Source of the DNA: Lasiosphaeris hirsuta | Lineage: Eukaryota > Ascomycota > Sordariomycetes > Sordariales > Lasiosphaeriaceae | Direction of reading: 5' to 3' | NCBI GenBank assembly: GCA_030549175.1 | Contig: JAUKUA010000003.1 | Coordinates: forward strand, 5,394,001-5,458,000 | Length of the DNA: 64,000 nucleotides | Shown: positions 26,001-38,331 of the stretch, piece after piece | Layout: every line of letters starts with the position of its first letter | Numbering within the stretch: position 1 is the first letter of the stretch | Notes under the pieces: model-generated | What the model was told of the DNA's origin: nothing | The model's input: the letters and a program-made list of their open reading frames with translations, nothing else | Databases searched by the model: none | Made by a program: the position numbers and the translations under genes

Positions 26001-29000
26001 TAGCCACCCAAACCCCCTTCAACGCGCAGCCGGCACGCAGGATCCTGCGTGGCTTCGAACCTCCCAGTTATAGTTTCGGTGCATGAGGGGCGCAGTTCAT
26101 GGTGGTGGTCGGTAAGAAATGCCCAAGGGCAACTCATTCCAGGCAGGGGTTATCTTTTAGCATCACCGCAGCAAGATGAGGTGTGTGCATCGACTTATCT
26201 GGCGGGTCGAGCGCACGTGCTGTTATCACCTCTGCGTCGGGCAATCTCTCCTCCTCCACACTGTCAGCAGTGGTGTAGTTAGTATACGCTAGTAGTCGGT
26301 GGACCAAACCAACATGATGCGTTTGCTGTTATGACGATATCGAGGCCAGTTTGACGTTTCCCCGCGGCGACGTCTGGTGGGATGTCCGGAGTTCTATCGG
26401 AGGGGCTCAGGGGGGATAAAGGGGGATTGGTATGCACAACGATGTTATGCCGCTCAGCTTTTGTGCGCACCCTTCTCCTCCAAGTCAAGCTGCTCGTTTG
26501 GCTGCGGTGCCGCGCATCCAATGAGCGGGTCTGACTGGGGGATCGCCCATCAACCAGAGCTCTGGGAATGAGTGTCAACAGGGGTTGCATGCTGGCAAGG
26601 GTTACCTGCGGCACGTTAATCTAGAACGGGGAATTGGCTGGCTTTAACTCACATATCAGGTCTGGGGTATGCGTCCACCATCCGCGCCCTCAAGATGAGT
26701 GCGCACTCGCATTGAGGTGCACTGTGTACCTACCATTTCCTTACTTGAAAGTCCAGGCGTCAACCCTAGGAGCGGTAGGGTTGTTTCCTTTCCGCTGATT
26801 CGCTGATTCGCAGCTAGCCCGCGCTAACGGCCGCCTGATTACTTCCCCGGAGCCCACGCGGACGGTTCCAGCGACCACAGCCCCGGTTTCCGGCGGCCAC
26901 ATCCTGGCTTTATCCATTCCCAGCCCCGGAACCGTCCCGGCTGTCAAGTCAGGGGAGGGTTGCTCAGTTGATGGGGTTTATCTCGGGAGCACGCAAGCGC
27001 AATGAGCAGAGGGACGAACTGAGGCAAAAGGATTATCTGAGTAATTAACATCTATATTGGCATGGGAATCTTGTCGAATTTCGGACGCTGAGGCTTGCTA
27101 GTGGATTTCCTGTGCAGTTTCCTGGTTTGAGTCTTGCTTAGCTGAGTGAGGGAAAAAAAGCCCGACGAGGATGGAAAGCTCATCTCAAAGGGACAGTTTC
27201 ATGGTCTACCTTATCGTTTGACCGGGGCGACGGCAAGCCCGTCATGGCCCCGCCTCTCCCAGCTTGTCGGCTCGAGGCGTTGGGGCACTTTCGTTCCGGA
27301 AGCCGTTTCTAGTATGGGCAAATCCGCTGTGCCGTATGGCATGTTCGTTTTTTTTCCGTCTCTTTTGTTGGCGTTCAAGTCCCCGCTGGGGCGGTACACA
27401 ATTGATTGAATGTTGCGATGACGATGAAGAGTCACGCGAACCGGCTAAACATGCTGATGGTGATGGTGACGCTAGCGTGATACCGGTGGTCAACATTTAC
27501 CCCTCGTTTTCCATCCCGTTTTCCATCAAACAACGGACAAATAGCGGGCGCACTAAAGGTCGCCGAGGGCCTTTGGCGGAGTGGGCGTTGGGTGGTGTGA
27601 AGTGAACCATAGTAATGGGTCACAGGCTGAGACGCCATACCGTCTGTCTTCACTTCCTGGAGCCTCTCACGGGACAGCCCTTCCTAGTCACCCCATCCCA
27701 CGCGAGAATCAGCTACACCAGGCTGAGTTAGCGGGGGCCATCGAGTCTCGAAAAACAAAGGAATGCATGGGGCTGGGCCAGTCCAGTTGCCTCCTTGCTG
27801 GCAGACACGTGCATGGCGACCACTTGGAGAATACTTGGTACGAAGTACTTTGATATCGATCAGCCTCGTTTTGCCAGGGCAAAATGTGGAGTGGGTATCA
27901 AGTAGGGAACTGACTCTTACCTTCGTTCTGGAACCTGTCAAGAGAGAGAACGGGCGATAGGGAACGAGCGAGCTGAATGACCCTCGCCACCACACAAATC
28001 TCGATGGCGAGATGAAACAGGACCTGCGAGATCCTGCTCTTGAGGCGACAGGACCTGGGGGGGATTTCTGAACGGCAGTCAAGAGGGTGGGCTCAGCAGG
28101 GGACAAACTTGACAGGTCGACAACCAAGCATCCCAAGAAATCAGTTGTGGCTGCGGATTTGGCTCCGGCTGCGATCTAAGAACCCGTGGGATTGGGGCCG
28201 ACCGCTCGTGTGAGTTCCGCTTGGATGATGCCCTGGGGTAAATAAAATTTGTGGGCTCAAGCCCCAACCGCGGAACTGGCCTTCTTCTCGCCTGTATGCC
28301 CCTGCCTTGTCTTCATGTCAGATAAAGTGGGTTTGGTCGGCGAACACGTTGGGTCCGGCGTCCTGACCCTGTGAGGCGAGGCTGCTGCGGCGAGATTGGC
28401 GAAGGAGACTTCTCTCCTGGTGTGCGTGGTATCAGTCGTTGAACTGGAGATATCCAGCCAAAGTGCAAACGGAATGGAACCATTGGTCCTGATACAAGTA
28501 CAAAAATAGCGAGTCAGGAGTTTCCATTGCGACTTGAATCACATAAGGTGTGCCTGGTTAGTTATGGTTCGGATGAGGTAATGGAAGTCGCGCGCTCGAG
28601 ATACGTATCGAAAACAGTGTAAGGCACTGTTTGCAGGAGAGCTGTGTTTGCACTGAGCCACCGGGTGTGTTCCGGAACGCTCGTGCCAGCTTCGAAGCCA
28701 AACAGGCAGGCAAGGTCCTACTGCTGGTCAGTCAGCAGTGATGACCCCCACCAGTGCCGTATACTTTATACACTGTGCTATTCAGGTACGAAGAGCTTGC
28801 AACCACGCAAAAGTGAGCAGCCGTGACCATGAAGACAACCGTCCATACAGTCCCAGCACAGTGTTCCATTCTAAGTGGGCCATCCCAATCACGAGACAGC
28901 CTGCGAAATCATGCCCCTCCAAATCCAAGCAGAACCCCAACAGCATCCCATTGAGGACCAGAGAGCCCCTTGCGTTAGAGCTGCATTTGGCGGCTTTAGG

Positions 29001-32000
29001 GCACCGGGCTTTTGCGATGCTCAGGTTCCGAATGGCTGTGTGATCTGGGATTCACACTTGGGCTTCATAGGATGACCAGAGGGACCTGGAAGGGTTTCCT
29101 TGGTCACTATCACACGCTGCACCGCGCCGCACCACACGAGACAGACAGGCAAACAGAGATCAGCTCCCGACAGTTCTATTCTTAATGTGGGAGCTGCCGT
29201 GCCCCGCCGTCCGCGCAGTTTTCAATCGGAGCAAGGTAGTATTGGAGACAAGAGTAGTCTTCAAATGCCCGTATTCGAAGTGATATTTGATGTGGGTTGT
29301 GATATTTGTCGACTTGACCTCCAGTCTTTGTTGGCCTTTGCTCTTTCTCGCACTTGATTGACTAAGCCCAACACGCTAGATCCCTGTTGCAAGGCACTCA
29401 GATCGTCGGGGCCAATCCCTGAGACTTGCATCCCCCTGTCTTACATGGAGGTCGGGGAATTTTTCCTCTTGTCGGTCCATGTTTCTCTCTTAGGTCACTT
29501 AGCGGCCTGCACGTACTCTCGCATCGGTTTGTTGTCGACAAGTCGATTGTTGCAGACCTCGACTGTCTTGTTGCTGGATTGGGACGTGTACTGGCCGCCT
29601 GACCTAGCTGAGATGCAGTCCTGAGGTGATTTACCCCGAAACACAAGCATATGGCAAGGTGTAAGCAGCAGGTAGATCTCGGCACGGTCTCTTCCTGAGG
29701 CTCTCCCATGATGGCGCCCAAGGCGTTGCCGTCGGTTTGGTGTTGGAGAGGGGGCGTTTGCAGCCCTAAACTGGCGATCGACGTTCCGACTTGCTCCAAG
29801 CGGACAGCGATCGACGACCAACAGCTTCAAATCGGGCGGTAGTGTTTCTTAATTGACCGCAGGATGCTCCGTCCGATCATAGTGTGGTGTCAACTTACCG
29901 TAACCCTCACCTTCCGGCTCATGACAGGAAGATGACCGCGGCGCGGCCGTTGGATTGCACCCGTGGCCGCACCTGCAAATGCCTAGCCCCGTCACCTAGG
30001 TCACTCAACTAACAATCGCCTATTGCGGTGAGCTGCCATTCAAGCTAATGTTCCATCGCTCAAATGGCACCACAGCAGCAGCACCAATCGACAGTGCAGG
30101 ATACACCGTCTGTCAGAACGCATTTTTGATTCGCCCGCCTCGAGTATTTTACGTTGTTTATGGACCCCGCAACTCTGTCCTGAGCGTTATTTGCCTCTTG
30201 CAACAAGAACGGGTACTTTAAATAGCCATCATAGTTGCTTCCCTGTTGCAATATCAGAGCAAGCAGCCTAACAGAAGCTTGGGAAGCCCGAGTCCTGAAA
30301 CGGGAGATTCTCGGCGAGCACCTGGGCCAACCTGGGCTCACCGCGACTGCAGGACCCTTGTCTCCGCACGGACTGTATCGCTTCGAGAGACCCGGTTTCC
30401 AGTCACTGAAGCCGTTTCCAGTGCCCTGTGATGGGCGCCTTCTCTGTTGCAGCTTTCACAATGGAAGACGAGCCACTCCAGTGTGAAATGTTGCGAGTAC
30501 CTGCCTTCCAGCACTGTCTCTCCCACTCACCGTGGGTCGGAGATAATTGGCTAGCTGAAAGAAGCGTGGGGCTATCCCAGTTGAGGCAAAGGAAGTGGAA
30601 GGTGTGCCTGGGTTGTCCGGGACTGCGCGCCCACCAGCCGCGATGCCCATCCAGCGCCGCCACAGCGCAGACGGTGACCATGGTATTGGGAATCGACTCC
30701 TTTTGGCTAGTCACACGCAGAAACCGTGACGGTTTCGTGGGATTTCAAGATGGGGACTTTTATTCCCCCCTGGGGGCTTTCAATTTCTAAGGTTACAGCT
30801 ATCGACACGGATGTAAATGCGCCGCAATTGGATGCGAACAAGCACTCCACGAGTATGGGCTGCATGATGTTGGAGCCCAGTATTGCGTTCTTCATTATTT
30901 GTTATTTTGTATACCACGCCATGCCTGTGGCCATGTATGTGTACATCCAGGGAAGCAGTCGTCATTCCGTCAGTCGTCGTGGTGCACGGCGTTGGCGATG
31001 TTGGACAGCAGCAGGGTGATGGGACCCCGAACTGGCACTTGCGCTGCGTTTGTGGTCTGTGCCAGCGGCCTGTGGCCCGCGTTTGTGGCCTGCAGTCGAG
31101 TTCGGGAGGGAGTGGCGCTAAGGGAATTGCCGCGCTGGGAGCCAGAATAAAAAATATAAAAAATTGGCCCAACGACAAGGTACCCTTGCCTTAGCTTGTT
31201 TTCTGATGCCTCGCACCCAACACCATCCCATGCTCTTGGGGTTTCTGGGTGACCTGACCTCCACTCCGCCTTGTCTGCCACTGACAGGTCAGCGCCCTTT
31301 CGTCCCTACCCCGAGCAGTTAGTGCCGTCCAGCCCTGGGCACTAAGGGACCCTTGTCAATGTGCCGTGCCTGCTGCCACACCACCTCTTTTGGAATGCTA
31401 TCGCTCTGTCCCGTCCGCTCTCGCCTGCGACTTCCCGTCGTTGTTTGCCCTTGGTCTCGCCCCTTCCTTCCAGCTCGAGCGTCAGTGAGAGGCGACGTCA
31501 AGGACGAGGGTTGTTCGAGGAGGGGCGCCGATGGCTGCCGCGGGAAGTGGGAAAAGGAAAGAACGGGAACTCGAAAGAAAAAGCTGAGATTCCGCCATTC
31601 CCAGGTGACATCAGCACACAGCGACGCTGTGACGTCTCGAAGTTGGTGCTGTGGCACGTCGCAGAGCCGCTATATGCCAAGCTCCCTCTCACTGTTTGAT
31701 TATTTGACAAAATGCATTGCGACCTCGGCCTTGGTCTGCACACATTTCCTTCCGCCTCCCGTCCCTAGTTCCCGTCCCTCGCGCTGGAAAGCCGCGAGGC
31801 CAGACTTTGTGCACCCCTCGTGTCGTCTTCGTCTTGGCTCTCGGTGGTTCCAAGACCGAGAGAGTCGGAAAATGGCGGGCCAGGCTGCAACTCCGAGCTC
31901 TGTGATGCGCACCTGAATGGGATGTGTAAGGGACGTGGATGGGCGATGCTGCTCCAACGGGGCCTCGAGCGTCTCTGGGGAAGTCTCGGCCTCAGTGGCC

Positions 32001-32089
32001 GGGACGGTGGGCAACAGCGGACGACAGCGGGCAGCGGCTTTCCTCCAAAATGTCTCACTCGGCAGTAATTGATACACACAGTGCCAGTG

Positions 32090-32113
32090 CCGCAATACCG
32101 CAATACCGCAATA
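32090..32113. repeat. Three 8-bp CCGCAATA repeats
   Basis: Three perfect adjacent copies, followed by a diverged unit (CCTCGATA). Confidence 0.85.
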
Positions 32114-33036
32114 CCTCGATACCAGATACAGCCAGACTGGGCCGTCGGCCTGTGTGGGACCTGGAGGTGGTGCATATGTGCTGCTCAGCAAGGTTAGGTC
32201 CGCCTTCACACCCAGCGTCGGGGGCCAGTCTCTCTACCATGTCAGCGAGGTCGACTTGTCTCCAACTTGTCAAGTCGCGAGGACGCCCAGAAACACCCCC
32301 ATGCCCCCTCTTTCGCTCCAAGACCCGGTTACACCGTGTACCCCGGCTCTCGATACCTCGCCCCTGCCCCCCTGTCTCCCAAGCCCAGACGCAGCAGCGG
32401 TGGGGGTCTGATAACTCCCAAGAGCCCGGAGGGACTTGTCGTTTTCCTTTTCTGGGGGGAGGGGAGACAAAGGTACAGCGGTACTTACCTCTGGACCCCA
32501 GGTGCACACATTGTGGGAGCTAGCGCGGTACAGGCCATGTCGAACGCCTCTATTTGCACAAGATCTCCGAACGGCCAAGTTCCAATCGATTGGTTGTGAG
32601 ATTCATACCCCATGGCCGGCCATCACTCCACCCTGCTGTCACGAAGCATTGATATACCGGCCCTTTCACCCCAGATCCCACTCCGCCCTGCCGAGTCTAC
32701 TCCAGCAGCCCACTGCCATGACGAGTCCAACTGTCTGATCAGGCTCCCTATCTCAAATCAGCTCTTTCCTTGTTCCTCACGGTGGTTTATTTGCTTTATC
32801 CTCTCTTGTGCTACTATCCCCCCTCTGTCTCTTTCTGTTCGGCCCCGCGAGTCCATAGCGCCGACTACACCATCCTTCACCCTCACGCCCACCACTGCAC
32901 CACCCCGCCCCTCAGCAACCTGTGATCTCTCTGCCAGAACAGCCGCGAGGCTATCTGCCGACTCGCCCATAAAAACGGCGTTCCTCCACCGATTAGGAAG
33001 GGTCTTGCTCTCTCGGGCAAGGCACCCACCGAAACT

Positions 33037-34846
33037 ATGGCTCTCACGGCTCACCCCCCGGCCCCCGCCTGGGGGGCTCGTTGGCCTCAACACCACCCAA
33101 ACAATGACTACGTGCTGGACGCCAACATGATGCCGTATGAGTCGAGGCCAAACACATCGGCCACTATGCAGAGAACTGTTTTACCCCAGTACTACAGCGC
33201 CCCGTTCAGCGCGGCTCCTATGGCTACCATTACAGCGCCGCATTATCATCAGCCAGCCGCATCGTACGCTGGGTACCCTTACACACCCTCTCACACCCTG
33301 GGGTCGCCGTTCAAGCAACAGCAGCAGTACTCGGAGCGGCCCCAGCCACGTATTTCGGTTGAGCCCGAGCAGAACCGAGGATTCCAAGAGGCCACGGACA
33401 TTCGACTATCTAGCGAGGGGAGCCGCAGCCCCTCGGTCAAGAGTGAAAGCCAGATGTCAAGCACCAGGTCGGTCGCATCAAGTGGCCGAAGATCCTCTAG
33501 GGTTATCACCTCCAATCTCCCGGTCGGCGGAAACCACATCGATTTCAACACAGGAGTGGACACACTGATGAAGGCTATCCAAGCGAAGCGCGAGGCCGAA
33601 GAGCTGTTGAAAAAGGCTGAGGCAGGAGGGACACCGCAGCCACAGCCAGCAGATATCAAGGTGGAACAGGTAGGCCCATAACATAGGGTACAGCACAGGA
33701 GCACAGTCTGACCGTAGCAGTGCACTGAACCATCATCTCCCGTGGAGCAACAGCAACAGCAGCGCTCGCCACTCCCGGACTCGCAGCAAGTCGACTCGAA
33801 GCAACAGGACCGCAAGAGGTTCTTCTGTGAAATCCCCGGATGCAACAAGAGCTTCACGCAGAAGACTCATCTCGACATCCATCTTCGAGCTCATACAGGA
33901 GAGCAGCCTTATGTAAGTCTGACAGCCGACCCGAGGCGGCTTTGATTCTGACCTTTTAGACTTGCAAACTCGAAGGCTGTGGCCAACGGTTCTCCCAGCT
34001 CGGTAACCTCAAGGTATGTCTTGACTAAAATCATAACATAGAGTTGACGCTTACAGTTTTCAGACTCATGAGCGCCGCCACACAGGTGAAAAGCCTTATC
34101 ACTGTGAACAATGTGGAAAGTCTTTCGCTCAGCGCGGGAATGTAAGAGCGCATATGAAGACTCATAGCCAGACAAAGCCATTCCTTTGCCGACTGGACGA
34201 CTGCAACAAGACTTTTACTCAGCTTGGCAACCTAAAGGTAAGACTTTATCCTGTTGCCTCGGCCTTGAATTGGGAAGGTGGAGTTCACGACGGCGGCGTA
34301 TTAAAACTGGGGACACAGTCACACCAAAACAAGTTCCATCTCGACACCTTGAAGACCCTGACTGCGAGGGTTGCGTCGACCGGCTTCGATACACTACTGA
34401 GCGAGGACAAGGATTTCTGGGAATACTTCACCACAATGTACAAGAACAGCAACAAGGGAATCAAGGGTCGAGGAAAGGACAGGAAGGTCGGACCTGTTCC
34501 TCGGATCTCGTCCATTTCGCCCATTTCACCCACCAGTACAATGGGCCACTTTCCCCTTCCCAATGGGATGCCACAACTTCTCCACCACGCCCCACCCACC
34601 CACACGATACAGCATCAACTACCATTCCATGGCTTGAGCCACCCGGCTGCATATAGCATGAGCCGGCCCAGTCTGATGTTGCAAGTCGGACGGGATTCGC
34701 ATAATAGCTACGACATGTACGACGCCGACGTCGCCAGCATCGCCAGCAGTGGGCCCACATCAGCCAGCAGCGGCCCTATCTATGATGATGATCATAGGAG
34801 AGATCTCGCCTTCGGGGACCGTTCTTTCGAGGGTCATTTATACTAA
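33037..34846 (+). CDS. C2H2 zinc-finger transcription factor, Azf1-like
   Basis: Five exons (33037-33669, 33721-33912, 33960-34013, 34064-34237, 34319-34846) give 526 residues. Four C2H2 fingers lie in tandem at about residues 245-360: [12 protein letters not shown]..., [18 protein letters not shown]..., [14 protein letters not shown]... and [18 protein letters not shown], with TGE(Q/K)P(Y/F)-type linkers after the first two. The N-terminal 210 residues are rich in Pro, Tyr, Ser and Gln. The C-terminal 175 residues are Ser/Pro/His-rich and probably disordered. The four-finger array resembles fungal Azf1-type regulators, known in yeast for carbon-dependent transcription; function here is inferred. 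The last intron (34238-34318, 81 nt) is open in frame and would be read through by a naive call; removing it gives GNLKSHQNKFH. Introns sit at finger boundaries. Confidence 0.88.
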
Positions 34847-37273
34847 TCGCTAAGGTCCCGTCAAGCGGAGAATGGATGTTCCATGAGAGCTCTTTGCGCT
34901 CGGCACCTCGGATTTTCTTGAAGAATCCGTGCCTTCCCCCAATTGGGAGACGCATGACTTACGACTTGTTGCTCGCCGTATTACGATGCCTACGGAGATG
35001 ACAACCCCTTTTTTCTTTTACCTCATGGGAGGACTATCATTGCTCTTTTTGTTTTGCGCTGCATATTATTTGGGCTGGCTGTCTGAACACCTTTTTGCGG
35101 TGTGGTCTTTTGCTTTTCAACAAAAAAAATCTGTTCCCTGCGTTCCTACTCTATATTTCGGGGTAATATATACTGTTGTAGTCTTGCCCGCCAGCCTGTT
35201 ACCTCAGCAATCGGCCGGCGGTGCTTTGGTCTGGCTCCATGTCCTTTTCGCCTGGAAGGATACCTCTTTTTATCCTTGCTTGGGGAGGAATATTTATTTT
35301 GCTCTCGTTCACTATTGGGTGATGTACAGGAGAGCGAGAAGGCGGGTGGAGGCAACAAATTGTTTACAGCACCCTTGGCTTTTTTTTTCCCACCCCGTTT
35401 CGAGTTGGGCGTTGTTTATCTTTTTTTTTCCTTTTGCGCGGCCGTATGGTCGATCGATACCAATATACTTAGAAAGGAGATAGGTGCGGGTGGTGGTTTG
35501 TCTGCTTTTTGTTTTGCGTTTGCGGTCTTTTTTTTTTTTTTGGTTACTACTGTTGAGTTGCTATCTGCTTTCTATGGATCTGTTTTTAAGTTTGCTTTTG
35601 CTTTGGGCTTTTCTGTTGATCTCTTTACAATTTCCACTGGCTACGATCAATCCCCCCGGAGCGGATCTGGAAAGAGAAAGATAGAAAGAAAGGAGTTACT
35701 ACAGGTGGTGGAAGCAATTGTTGCTGTTGGGGAGTTGCTGCTAGGCGGTTTGCATTGAAGGTGGTTGGAGCGAGCAAGCAATCGAGCGAACACGGCAGGC
35801 ATCGTCTGATTTGCATCCATGGTTTTGGTTGGGGATACTAGTCCCCTTGGGCCCCATGTCAGGAGGAATGGGAGCATCGAATCTTGTTAGAGGGCGTTGG
35901 AAAATAAGAGGGGGCGGTATCGGGATGCATAGCGAGTGGGAATCTCTGCCGGCATAGGACGTGAGAATTGGTGCGGGTCAGGTCTGGATGGGTGGCCAGA
36001 AGATCTCGGGGCATATCACAGTCTGGAAGCATAGCGTGCGGTTGCTTGCTGGGAAGCTAGATAGTCAATGATCAAACCAAAATGAATATTGTTATAAAAA
36101 GTTTCGCATTCTTCTCTGTGTGGGTGGGCGGTTGTGTGTTTGCTCAGTCTGAGACCTTGGGCGTTTGTCCTGCCGGTGATTGATGACTGGTCGCAAGTTT
36201 CAAAACTACAGCTGAGGCGACACGCACAGCACCAGGATCTCGAGCTAGCCAAAATGCCTCATCCCTTGACGTAATTAGACAAATCAAAAGATGTTTTTTC
36301 CCCACGGATCACCAGGGGGGGGATTGAAGGAGGGGGAGGTCGTCTATCTGCCTGAAGAGTTGGGCATTCGCGTATATTCTCTGTAATGGCTCCTTTGCGG
36401 ACCGTTATACCTTATGGTGGGGGCCATAGGTCTCCGCAGAGGTACGGGGTCGGCGCGCGAAATCCGTGATCGATCGATTCAAGGGTCCAAACCCCCAGAG
36501 CCCAATTCCTGCTGTGGTACCAGACGTGGAAGCTACAAGAATTTGGCGCATTGGTGGTGGTGTTGCGCCTGTGACTCTTGGATAGGAGAACAGGGCCTTT
36601 TTTTGGAGACTCCCCTGAGGGGATGTCAATGTGGGATGCCGGCCCCCTTTCCCCCGCTGTTTGCCTCGAGAAAGACAGGATGGAGAAATGGAGCCATTTG
36701 CCCATTGAAGGCTCGCTGGTGAGGGGGGGTAGGCGGGGGGCGTGCGAGCGGGCTTCTTTCGGGGTCGGGTCGGTCGTCTAGTGGCCACTCTACTGACTGA
36801 TTGCCTTTGGGGGAGGTGCCGCGGATTGGTGGGCGAGTTCGGGAGCAGGACAGCATCGAATTCCCCATGATCCACAGCTGCACGTGTGTGTCTGCGCCAA
36901 TGCTGGGGAAGTCTGGCAGATGGGGTTATTCCTAGGAACCGCGTGAAGGGCGCCCGAGGACGATAAGGGTGGCGAATCCGCGATATGCCGTCGGTGACCT
37001 AAGCTAGCGGTGTCGGGGGAGAGTGGGACGAGTTTGGTCATGCCCAAGAGGCGACACGCTGGGGCGTCGGATCAATTGGATGAGGGGGTCACGGTTGGGT
37101 CGACTCTGAACACGGGGGCTTGGCTTGGATGGCATTTGGCATTGCTCTGATGTTGCTTTCAAGGAGGGGGCGGGTGTTGGGTGCTGAATCTGCCAGCACA
37201 GAGCAGACGAGAACAGCTCGCGGACGGTGCCGGCGGAAGGGAAGGGGCGGCAAGCCCGCGAGGGAGGGCTCGG
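34847..37273. other. Intergenic region between convergent zinc-finger gene and URM1
   Basis: The first kilobase is T-rich on the + strand and is probably 3' untranslated region of the transcription factor. The rest lacks any recognisable gene; the frames present show no family resemblance. Confidence 0.5.
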
Positions 37274-37805
37274 CTAGCCGCCGTGGAGGGTCGAGACAAA
37301 CACAACGTTGTCTCCGGATTGGATCTCATAGGCCTCCTCGCCCTCGAGCTCCCAGTCGGCCTCGTTGATGAGCACAAGGATTCCAGGGCGGCTGTTGCGG
37401 GTAGTGAGTAGAGGATACATAGGGACGTGGGATGATGATGATGTAGACGTACATGTGGCCGTCGAGCACGAAAAGGTCGGTCCGGGGATCGTTCATCTTG
37501 GTTTCACACAGATGGGTGACGAGGAAGCCAATGGTGGAGGGGCTGCCGGACTTGTCGGCAGCGGGTATCGCGAGTTTGTGCTGTCCCTTTCCAAAAAGCG
37601 TGTCAAGCCCTCCGCTGGCAAGTTGGGTCAGCATTGGCGGTCGCCGAGTTGCAGGTTGTTGCAGGCTGTTGCAGGCCGTTGCATGATGTTCCAGGGTTGG
37701 GCTGGGTGAAGTGCTGGATGACTGGGTGACTCACTAAAAGTCAACAGTGATTGAGATCGTGGGTGTCTCTGATTCCCGAATTGGGACTTCTGTTGAATCG
37801 GCCAT
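37274..37805 (-). CDS. URM1: Ubiquitin-related modifier Urm1 (sulfur carrier)
   Basis: Three exons (37805-37735, 37614-37453, 37391-37274) give 116 residues. The joined protein contains [14 protein letters not shown] near residue 20, then [41 protein letters not shown] and ends STLHGG. The beta-grasp sequence and terminal Gly-Gly are diagnostic of Urm1. The C-terminal glycine is thiocarboxylated by the E1-like Uba4 and donates sulfur for 2-thiolation of wobble uridine in certain tRNAs; Urm1 can also be conjugated to proteins. Intron one (120 nt) contains three 10-bp GTTGCAGGNT-type repeats on the + strand. The gene is divergent from ELP2, another component of wobble uridine modification. Sequence match is strong; the short exons hide it from open-frame searches. 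Confidence 0.94.
37648..37683. repeat. 10-bp tandem repeat in URM1 intron 1
   Basis: Three near-identical GTTGCAGGNN units plus a partial fourth lie inside the first intron of URM1. Confidence 0.8.
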
Positions 37806-38331
37806 GATCGAGGGTTATAGTGAGGATCGGGGGTGGGAGTCGGGGCGGGCTTTAAGTAGTGCTTGAGTTGGGCTTCAAGCTGTGTTCACGAGCCCAGGCG
37901 TGCCAGGCTTCAATGGACAGCTACGTTGCGTTGGGATCGACTGCAAGTGCAAGTTACTGCAAGTGCAAGTGCAAATGCAAGTGCAAGGCTGAGAGATGCC
38001 GCGCTGGCGTGAGCGTTGGAGCTCAGACGTTTCCAGACCTTCGGGACAAAAAAGCAATGACGACACCACACCTCACACTTCAGTCTGGAAATACGTACTG
38101 TGCAGGTAGGTACCCTGGGCGCCTGGCTCGTGCCTGGTTGGCAGCCGGCACCGTGCTCGCAGCTGCTGCCAGGCTTGGCCAGGCTTGCGTGGTACTGTGT
38201 GGTGCAGCCCTGCCTGAAAATTGCCTGAAAATCTTCCCAACTGCCAGCGCCAGCCAATCAGAGCCCCACAGCGACTCTCGAGATGCTCTCAAGCAGACGA
38301 TGAATCATCCACAGATGCAATACCTCAACCG
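37806..38331. promoter_or_regulatory. Divergent promoter region of URM1 and ELP2
   Basis: The 526 bp between the two start codons must contain both promoters. It holds a TGCAAG hexamer array (37942-37987) and a CCAAT box at 38254-38258 within CAGCCAATCAGAG, about 75 bp upstream of ELP2. Whether expression is coupled is inference. Confidence 0.6.
37942..37987. repeat. TGCAAG hexamer array between URM1 and ELP2
   Basis: Seven TGCAAG units (one as TGCAAA), interrupted once by TTAC. Confidence 0.88.

Larger units (their letters stand above)
17844..33036. other. About 15 kb without a recognisable protein gene
   Basis: I examined all frames in this stretch and found none with domain-like composition, conserved motifs or a plausible splice chain. 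Base composition appears mixed rather than AT-rich, so it does not look like a heavily RIP-mutated relic. It contains simple repeats (18727-18771, 20111-20136, 32090-32113) and several long C or G runs (17884-17893, 19715-19728, 20031-20043, 21193-21211, 22997-23017). The last 300 bp before 33037 are pyrimidine-rich and are probably the leader of the downstream transcription factor gene. The region could be a large promoter domain, a non-coding transcript or lineage-specific sequence. Confidence 0.55.

Noticed and set aside
17844..33036. Transposon relics in the gene-free region
   Set aside because: No reverse transcriptase, transposase, long terminal repeat pair or terminal inverted repeat could be identified by eye; a repeat-library search would be needed to exclude small elements.
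32612..33130. 172-codon frame overlapping the zinc-finger start
   Set aside because: Composition is Ser/Pro/Thr-rich leader-like sequence and overlaps the better supported start at 33037; at most an upstream frame.
37648..37987. Short direct repeats as a CRISPR-like array
   Set aside because: Units are 6-10 bp without unique spacers; eukaryotic simple repeats.
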